Assembly (NCBI GenBank): GCA_001874005.1
Contig: MNYJ01000154.1
Location: 1 to 35,360 of the forward strand
Source of the DNA: Desulfobacteraceae bacterium CG2_30_51_40
GTDB taxonomy: Bacteria > Desulfobacterota > DSM-4660 > Desulfatiglandales > Desulfatiglandaceae
Reading direction: 5' to 3'
Length of the DNA: 35,360 bases
Shown: positions 31,343 to 35,360 of the stretch, piece by piece
Position numbering within the stretch: position 1 is the stretch's first letter
How the letters are laid out: the number at the start of each line of letters is the position of its first letter
The notes under the pieces: model-generated
What the model was told of the DNA's origin: nothing
The model's database searches: none
What the model saw: the letters and a program-made list of their open reading frames with translations, nothing else
Translations under genes and position numbers: made by a program

Positions 31343-32496
31343 TGGATCTTTTCTTTCTCAGGGTCAAGGCACTTCTCTGGAAGGAGGTTCTTCAGGCGAT
31401 AAGGGACCCGCGTCTCAGGTTCCTCATAATACTTCCACCGCTTCTCCAGCTTGTGGCCTTCGGTTATGCGGCCAACCTGGATCTCAAGAACATCCCCATC
31501 GCCCTTTATGATGAGGATCGCTCAAGCGTTTCAAGGGAGCTTGCCTTTGCCTTTGCCTCCTCCGGCTATTTCAGGATCGTCAAGGTGGTGGAGAATAATT
31601 CCGAGATAACGGAACTTATAGACAGAGGAACTATTAAGGCAGCCCTCCACTTCGGGCCTGATCTCGCCTCGCGAATAAAGAGCAGGCGCACGGCACTCGT
31701 GCAGGTGATTGTAGCGGGAACCAACTCAAACACCGCGTCACTGGTCCAAAGCTACTCCCTCCAGATCTTTGAGAGGTTCAACAGGTCCAGGCTTAAACAG
31801 ATCATGAACGACAACCCCCGGATGAAGACCATATTGCCGGCGGGCCCGGACGGGATTGTAAGGCCTGAGATAAGGATATGGTACAACACCAATCTTGTAT
31901 CAAAGAACTTCTATGTGCCGGGAATCATCTCCCTGGTAATCATGGTATCCGTCCTGAACCTGACCGCCATGGCCGTCGTGCGGGAAAAGGAGATGGGCAC
32001 CATGGAGCAGATAATGGTAACACCTATAAGACCCCTTGAGTTCATATTGGGAAAGACCCTGCCCTTTGCGGCAATCGGCATCTTTCAGGTGGCCCTTGTG
32101 GGGTCGGCCGGCGTCTTCTGGTTCGGAGTCCCCATGCGTGGAAGCGTTCTTCTTCTCTTCTTGTGCCTTCTCATCTATCTGCTCTCGATTCTGTCGCTTG
32201 GGCTTTTTATCTCAACCATCAGTCGAAATCAGCAGCAGGCCCTTGTCACCACCTTCTTCTTCACATTCCCGATAATCCTTCTCTCCGGCTTCATCTTTCC
32301 CATCTCCAATATGCCAACGCCCGTCCAGGTCGTCACCTACGCCAATCCCCTGCGTTATTTTCTGATCATTATAAGAGACATATTTCTCAAGGGCTCCGGA
32401 ATAGAGATACTCTGGCCCCAGATGGCCGCGCTTCTAGGGGTGGGCCTTGCGCTCATGGCACTTGCCGTCACCAGGATCAGCAAGACCCTGGATTAG
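31342..32496 (+). CDS. ABC-2 type permease 2 (YbhR/YbhS-like)
   Basis: The protein has 384 residues; its ATG shares one base with the stop of permease 1 (TGATG), so they are co-translated. The layout is the same as its partner: a cytoplasmic start (FLRVKALLWKEVLQAIRDPR), a first helix, a periplasmic loop with GTNSNTASLVQSYSLQI, then FYVPGIISLVIMVSVLNLTA, KEMGTMEQIMVTPIRPLE and a YANPLRYF segment. The two permeases are clearly paralogous, and a heterodimer is expected. It ends the adaptor-ATPase-ATPase-permease-permease unit. No strong terminator follows; a promoter for the next gene lies at 32616. Confidence 0.92.
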   Translation: MDLFFLRVKALLWKEVLQAIRDPRLRFLIILPPLLQLVAFGYAANLDLKNIPIALYDEDRSSVSRELAFAFASSGYFRIVKVVENNSEITELIDRGTIKAALHFGPDLASRIKSRRTALVQVIVAGTNSNTASLVQSYSLQIFERFNRSRLKQIMNDNPRMKTILPAGPDGIVRPEIRIWYNTNLVSKNFYVPGIISLVIMVSVLNLTAMAVVREKEMGTMEQIMVTPIRPLEFILGKTLPFAAIGIFQVALVGSAGVFWFGVPMRGSVLLLFLCLLIYLLSILSLGLFISTISRNQQQALVTTFFFTFPIILLSGFIFPISNMPTPVQVVTYANPLRYFLIIIRDIFLKGSGIEILWPQMAALLGVGLALMALAVTRISKTLD

Positions 32497-32615
32497 GAAA
32501 AGAACAGCTTTTGACTGCACCGGCATCATATCTTGAAAAGACTATCAATAGCAGTAGCAACCATTTTTCACTTTTGCTGCCCTTGGCGCAAATTTTCAGC
32601 CCTTGCCGTGAAGGG

Positions 32616-32644
32616 TTGAAAAAGGTCATTGAAGTTGGTATGAT
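32616..32644 (+). promoter_or_regulatory. Sigma70-like promoter of the S74 surface protein gene
   Basis: TTGAAA (32616-32621), a 17-base spacer and TATGAT (32639-32644) are each one or two bases from consensus. Transcription would start near 32651, leaving a leader of about 56 bases with GGAGGGAGAGG just before the ATG at 32707. The rest of the 210-bp gap shows nothing further. Confidence 0.6.
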
Positions 32645-32706
32645 TGGAATCACTAAAGGCTTAAGGGGAGGTTAAGCACGACTGAGCATATAAGGAGGGA
32701 GAGGAA

Positions 32707-34227
32707 ATGAAGCGGTTGGTCTTGGTTTGTCTTTGTCTGCTGTGTGGTTGTTTTGCTGCTTTTAACTGCCTTGCTGCGGGGCCTCTTGGGGTATCTCCAG
32801 GCGGAGGAAACGGGGATGCCCTGGTGGGAAGTCTATCTCCCACCTTCAGTTGGTCGGAGGTGGAAGGGGCCGTGGGATACAGGCTGGAGGTGTTCAAGGA
32901 ACTAGAAGGAGCTTTGAGCCATGAGGAGATGAGCGAGCAGGGGGAGCTTGTGATAGGCATAGAGATCCCCGCCCCCGCCCTTTCCTGGACCCCGTCAGGG
33001 ACCGTGGGGCTTAAGACCGGCGAGAGTTATATCTGGTATGTGAAGGCCCTTTACCCGGAGGGGGATGGCAACTGGTCCTTTGGAAACCGCTTCAGGATAG
33101 ATGCCTCCATGGCCTTGACCGGCATGGAGGAGGCGGTGAGGGAGAAGGTCACTGAATATGCAAAGACCGATACGGAGTTCAGGGAAGCGATAAGGCGGAT
33201 AATTGAGCAGTCCCCTTCCAACTCTGACGGAGGCACAGCCGCGGCAGGGGATGGAGATCTTCCTGCGGCACGGAGGCTCGGGGGGATGGAAGGGGATAAT
33301 GTCACCTCTTACGGAAAAGAGGCCGGAACAGGAGGGTCAGTAAACACCTTTATAGGGAATGCAGCCGGCAAGGTTACCACCGGCGAAGCCAACACCTTCC
33401 TGGGATACGTCGCCGGCTACAGTAACACCACCGGCGAGAAAAACACCTTCCTGGGATACGTCGCCGGCTACAGCAACACCACCGGCGAAGACAACACCTT
33501 CCTGGGATACGGCGCCGGCTACAGCAATATCAGCGGCCACTACAACACATGCATGGGAAACCACGCAGGCTTCAGTAACACCACCGGCGAGAAAAACACC
33601 TTCCTGGGATACGGCGCCGGTGCCGCCAACACCACCGGCCACGGAAATGTCTTTCTCGGCTATTGGGCAGGCTATAACGAGACCGGCTCAGGCAGGCTCT
33701 ATATCCACAACTCCGGTTTCACAAGCCCCCTGATTTACGGAGACTTCAACCTGCGTACAATCCAGATCAACGGAAGCCTCAATATCGCCGACGCCTCGGC
33801 CGCATCGGATTTATCCTTTAAGAGGGACATAAAGCCCCTTGAGGGGTCCCTTGAAAAGGTCACAAGCCTCAAAGGAGTCTCCTTCGCCTGGAGAACGGAT
33901 CAATACCCGGATAAGGGCTTCAGGGACGGCAGACAGATAGGCCTCATCGCCCAGGATGTGGAAAAGGTCCTGCCGGAGCTTGTGAAAACGGACAAGGACG
34001 GCAAGAAGTCCCTCTCATACGGCAAGCTCACCGCGGTTCTCGTAGAGGCTATTAAGACACAGCATAAGGAGATAGAAAAACAGGAAGCAAGACTATCCGC
34101 ACAGAAAGCCGAGCTGCAAACCCAGAGGGCAAGGCTTGATGAACAGGCGGCCGAGATCGTAACCCAGAGGGCCGCAATCGAGGAACTTAAAAAACTTCTG
34201 CATCAGGTGATCTCGAAGAACATTTAA
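32707..34227 (+). CDS. Secreted repeat protein with C-terminal peptidase S74 (intramolecular chaperone) domain
   Basis: The protein has 506 residues. A signal peptide is present (MKRLVLVCLCLLCGCFAAFN); LLCGC might be a lipobox, otherwise cleavage is after CLAA. An Fn3-like domain follows (about 35-135: SPTFSWSEVEGAVGYRLEVF), then a helical and Gly-rich linker. About seven tandem units of 16-17 residues (213-335) have the consensus NTFLGYGAGYSNTTGE, as in trimeric beta-helix fibres. The S74 domain begins near Ser367 in ASDLSFKRDIKPL, where Ser367 and Lys372 fit the Ser-Lys dyad (SDxxxK) that cuts the chaperone off after trimerisation. A heptad-like coiled coil (about 440-500) ends the chain. 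Phage tail fibres share the domain, but a signal peptide and lack of phage genes point to a cell-surface fibre. Confidence 0.88.
   Translation: MKRLVLVCLCLLCGCFAAFNCLAAGPLGVSPGGGNGDALVGSLSPTFSWSEVEGAVGYRLEVFKELEGALSHEEMSEQGELVIGIEIPAPALSWTPSGTVGLKTGESYIWYVKALYPEGDGNWSFGNRFRIDASMALTGMEEAVREKVTEYAKTDTEFREAIRRIIEQSPSNSDGGTAAAGDGDLPAARRLGGMEGDNVTSYGKEAGTGGSVNTFIGNAAGKVTTGEANTFLGYVAGYSNTTGEKNTFLGYVAGYSNTTGEDNTFLGYGAGYSNISGHYNTCMGNHAGFSNTTGEKNTFLGYGAGAANTTGHGNVFLGYWAGYNETGSGRLYIHNSGFTSPLIYGDFNLRTIQINGSLNIADASAASDLSFKRDIKPLEGSLEKVTSLKGVSFAWRTDQYPDKGFRDGRQIGLIAQDVEKVLPELVKTDKDGKKSLSYGKLTAVLVEAIKTQHKEIEKQEARLSAQKAELQTQRARLDEQAAEIVTQRAAIEELKKLLHQVISKNI
33343..33700 (+). repeat. Tandem 51-bp coding repeats
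   Basis: Units starting with AACACC or a variant lie at 33343, 33391, 33442, 33493, 33544, 33595 and 33646. The first spacing is 48 bp and the rest are exactly 51 bp. The units at 33391, 33442, 33493 and 33595 are almost identical in DNA, including third codon positions, pointing to recent duplication or gene conversion. They encode the NTFLGYxAGYSNTTGE unit of the surface protein. Confidence 0.85.
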
Positions 34228-34243
34228 GCCTAAAATACACCTT

Positions 34244-34277
34244 GGGGCGCCTTTAACGGAAGAGGCGCCCCCTTTTT
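34244..34277 (+). terminator. Strong rho-independent terminator after the S74 protein gene
   Basis: GGGGCGCCT (34244-34252) and AGGCGCCCC (34263-34271) form a perfect 9-bp GC-rich stem around a 10-base loop, followed by CTTTTT. It begins 17 bases after the stop codon. Confidence 0.88.
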
Positions 34278-34386
34278 CCCGCCGCATAATGTGATTCGCT
34301 CAAGATAGTTACTTCGCAGAAATAATTCCAAGACAGCCGATGTATATGCAACTCCAAGGGGTTTCTGCAATCGTTCGGATTGTCCA

Positions 34387-34415
34387 TTGACAAACACATT
34401 ATCATAATGTAAAAT
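34387..34415 (+). promoter_or_regulatory. Consensus-like promoter of the IclR-family gene
   Basis: TTGACA (34387-34392), a 17-base spacer and TAAAAT (34410-34415) make the best sigma70 promoter in the window. The start point would be near 34422, only about 20 bases before the ATG at 34442. A weak dyad TCCA-TGGA (34421-34433) covers that start point and could be an operator for autoregulation, though the arms are short. Confidence 0.7.
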
Positions 34416-34441
34416 GCCATTCCATATTGTGGATCAAATCT

Positions 34442-35188
34442 ATGAAGTCACTGAACAAGGCACTAGACATAATTGAGATGATAGCCCAGAGGGGCAGCCT
34501 GGGGATAAGGGAGCTTTCCTCTTTTGTAGGTTTCCCCGTGGGCACCACGCACAGGATAGTGGCGACTCTGGCAAAGAGGCGCTTTCTTGTGCAAGATCCC
34601 GCTTCTAGAAATTATTCGCTCTCTCTTCGTTTCCTTGAACTGGGCACAAGGGTGCAGCAGCAGTTTAACCTCACCTCGATTGCCAGACCTTATCTTGAAA
34701 AGCTGATGCAGGAAACCGGCGAGAGCGCAAACCTTGCGGTACTTGACCGGGACGATGCCGTGTATCTGGATCATGTAAGGAGCAATCACATGCTCCAGCT
34801 CTTTACCCGCCTTGGGGCAAGGGTTCCCCTCTACGCGACAGGCGTGGGAAAGATGTTTCTGAGCAGGCTGAGCGAGCAGGAACTGAAGGATTACCTTGCC
34901 CGCACAGCCATGGCCGCCAGAACACCCCGCACAATAGTAAATGCCGACAATCTCGCAAAGGAGCTGGCTCAAATAAGAAAGGCAGGCTTTGCCGTGGACA
35001 ATGAAGAAATGGAGGAGGGGGTTCGTTGCGTTGCGGCGATGGTCTTCGATCACATGAAAAGACCGGTAGCTGCGCTTTCCCTTTCAGGGGCCGTAACCCG
35101 CATCACACCTGAACGAATTGAATATTTTGGAGAGATGGTAAAACAATACGCGATAAGGATATCAGAGTCGCTGGGATTTAATAGTTAG
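34442..35188 (+). CDS. IclR-family transcriptional regulator
   Basis: The protein has 248 residues from the ATG at 34442; a TTG at 34427 is also in frame but would fall at the edge of the expected transcript. The N-terminal winged helix-turn-helix is SLNKALDIIEMIAQRG, then IRELSSFVGFPVGTTHRIVA (about residues 3-50). The effector domain spans about 75-245, with SANLAVLDRDDAVYLDHV and the family hallmark VPLYATGVGKMFLS, then GVRCVAAMVFD. IclR proteins often control catabolism of organic acids, so a target outside the window to the right is possible; no regulated operon is visible next to it. The stop codon TAG is formed by the TA flank and the first base of a MITE copy, and an uninterrupted site would give the same stop. 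Confidence 0.92.
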   Translation: MKSLNKALDIIEMIAQRGSLGIRELSSFVGFPVGTTHRIVATLAKRRFLVQDPASRNYSLSLRFLELGTRVQQQFNLTSIARPYLEKLMQETGESANLAVLDRDDAVYLDHVRSNHMLQLFTRLGARVPLYATGVGKMFLSRLSEQELKDYLARTAMAARTPRTIVNADNLAKELAQIRKAGFAVDNEEMEEGVRCVAAMVFDHMKRPVAALSLSGAVTRITPERIEYFGEMVKQYAIRISESLGFNS

Positions 35189-35329
35189 TGCCCATCCGGA
35201 AATGGCTATTTTCACCGATTTCGGCGTTGGGCTCAAATTTTAATCCTCGAAATACGTCAATGTATTCCTGTGGTTAAAATTATCGCCCGCCTTGAACTCG
35301 ACGAAACTATCTCATTTCCGGATGGACAC
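35188..35329. mobile_element. MITE-like 142-bp palindromic element, copy 3
   Basis: Of the same length and orientation as the copies at 3222 and 19421, it differs from the first by one base. TA flanks it at 35186-35187 and 35330-35331. Its first base G completes the TAG stop codon of the IclR gene. Joining the flanks without the element gives AGTTAGTTGG, which keeps TAG in frame, so the insertion was neutral for the protein. Confidence 0.85.
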
Positions 35330-35334
35330 TAGTT

Positions 35335-35360
35335 GGTTACTAACCCCCATGCCCGAATGG
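35335..35360. repeat. Possible start of a further REP-like repeat, cut by the window edge
   Basis: ACTAACCCCCATGCCCG near 35339 closely resembles ACTAACCCTCATGCCCG at 6629, the left flank of repeat copy A. The window ends before the diagnostic hairpin, so this is only suggestive. Confidence 0.4.

Noticed and set aside
33343-33700. Regular repeats that might be read as a CRISPR array
   Set aside because: The units are contiguous and coding, with no unique spacers and no cas genes nearby.
33337-33733. Long open frames on the other strand and in another frame across the tandem repeats
   Set aside because: They arise because a 51-bp unit without stops repeats in every frame. The periodic low-complexity products have no start signals, while the plus-strand frame carries a signal peptide and a known domain.

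Overview
The window looks like chromosomal DNA of an anaerobic Desulfobacterota/Deltaproteobacteria member, perhaps Syntrophobacteria-like. This is an inference from gene content: a nickel CO dehydrogenase with CooF, a tungsten-type aldehyde ferredoxin oxidoreductase, an octaheme cytochrome c, hybrid histidine kinases, and a LIV-type ABC importer mixed with acyl-CoA ligases. No rRNA, tRNA, CRISPR array, prophage or complete insertion sequence was found.

Layout. (1) 1-3154, plus strand: the end of an FAD/NAD(P) oxidoreductase, a CooF-like ferredoxin and a CooS CO dehydrogenase, closed by a hairpin terminator. (2) 3482-14768, minus strand: one long catabolic/uptake operon read from a TetR-family gene with its own promoter and palindrome: tetR, livG, fadD-like ligase, livH, livM, livK, lipoprotein, livF, second acyl-CoA ligase, thiolase, DUF35 protein. 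It probably imports and CoA-activates a carboxylic acid and feeds it to thiolytic cleavage. (3) 14870-19387, minus: a periplasmic-binding lipoprotein followed by a large Cache-HAMP-PAS-kinase-receiver protein. (4) 19969-22792, plus: a LOG-family protein and an aldehyde ferredoxin oxidoreductase family protein. (5) 22884-24362, minus: an octaheme, hydroxylamine-oxidoreductase-like cytochrome, divergent from (6) 24523-32496, plus: hybrid histidine kinase, a small unknown CC-GSGG-C protein, and a YbhGFSR-like export system (HlyD adaptor, two ATPases, two ABC-2 permeases). (7) 32707-34227, plus: a secreted protein with an Fn3-like domain, 17-residue tandem repeats and a C-terminal S74 chaperone/protease domain, with a promoter and a strong terminator. 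(8) 34442-35188: an IclR-type regulator.

Two repeat families tie the window together. Three copies of a 142-bp, full-length imperfect palindrome with 17-bp terminal inverted repeats lie at TA dinucleotides and look like MITEs of an IS630/Tc1-type element. A second, GC-rich hairpin family (about 85-110 bp) occurs between genes at 6.6 kb and 30.1 kb, with a looser relative at 19.6 kb and probably the start of another at the right edge.

The points most worth a second look are the CX2C D-cluster motif in CooS, the TA-flanked MITE family (including one copy sitting exactly in a stop codon), the repeat-containing S74 surface protein, the small conserved-looking cysteine protein between the hybrid kinase and the exporter, and the divergent octaheme cytochrome/hybrid kinase pair. 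I saw no clearly new defence or mobile system.
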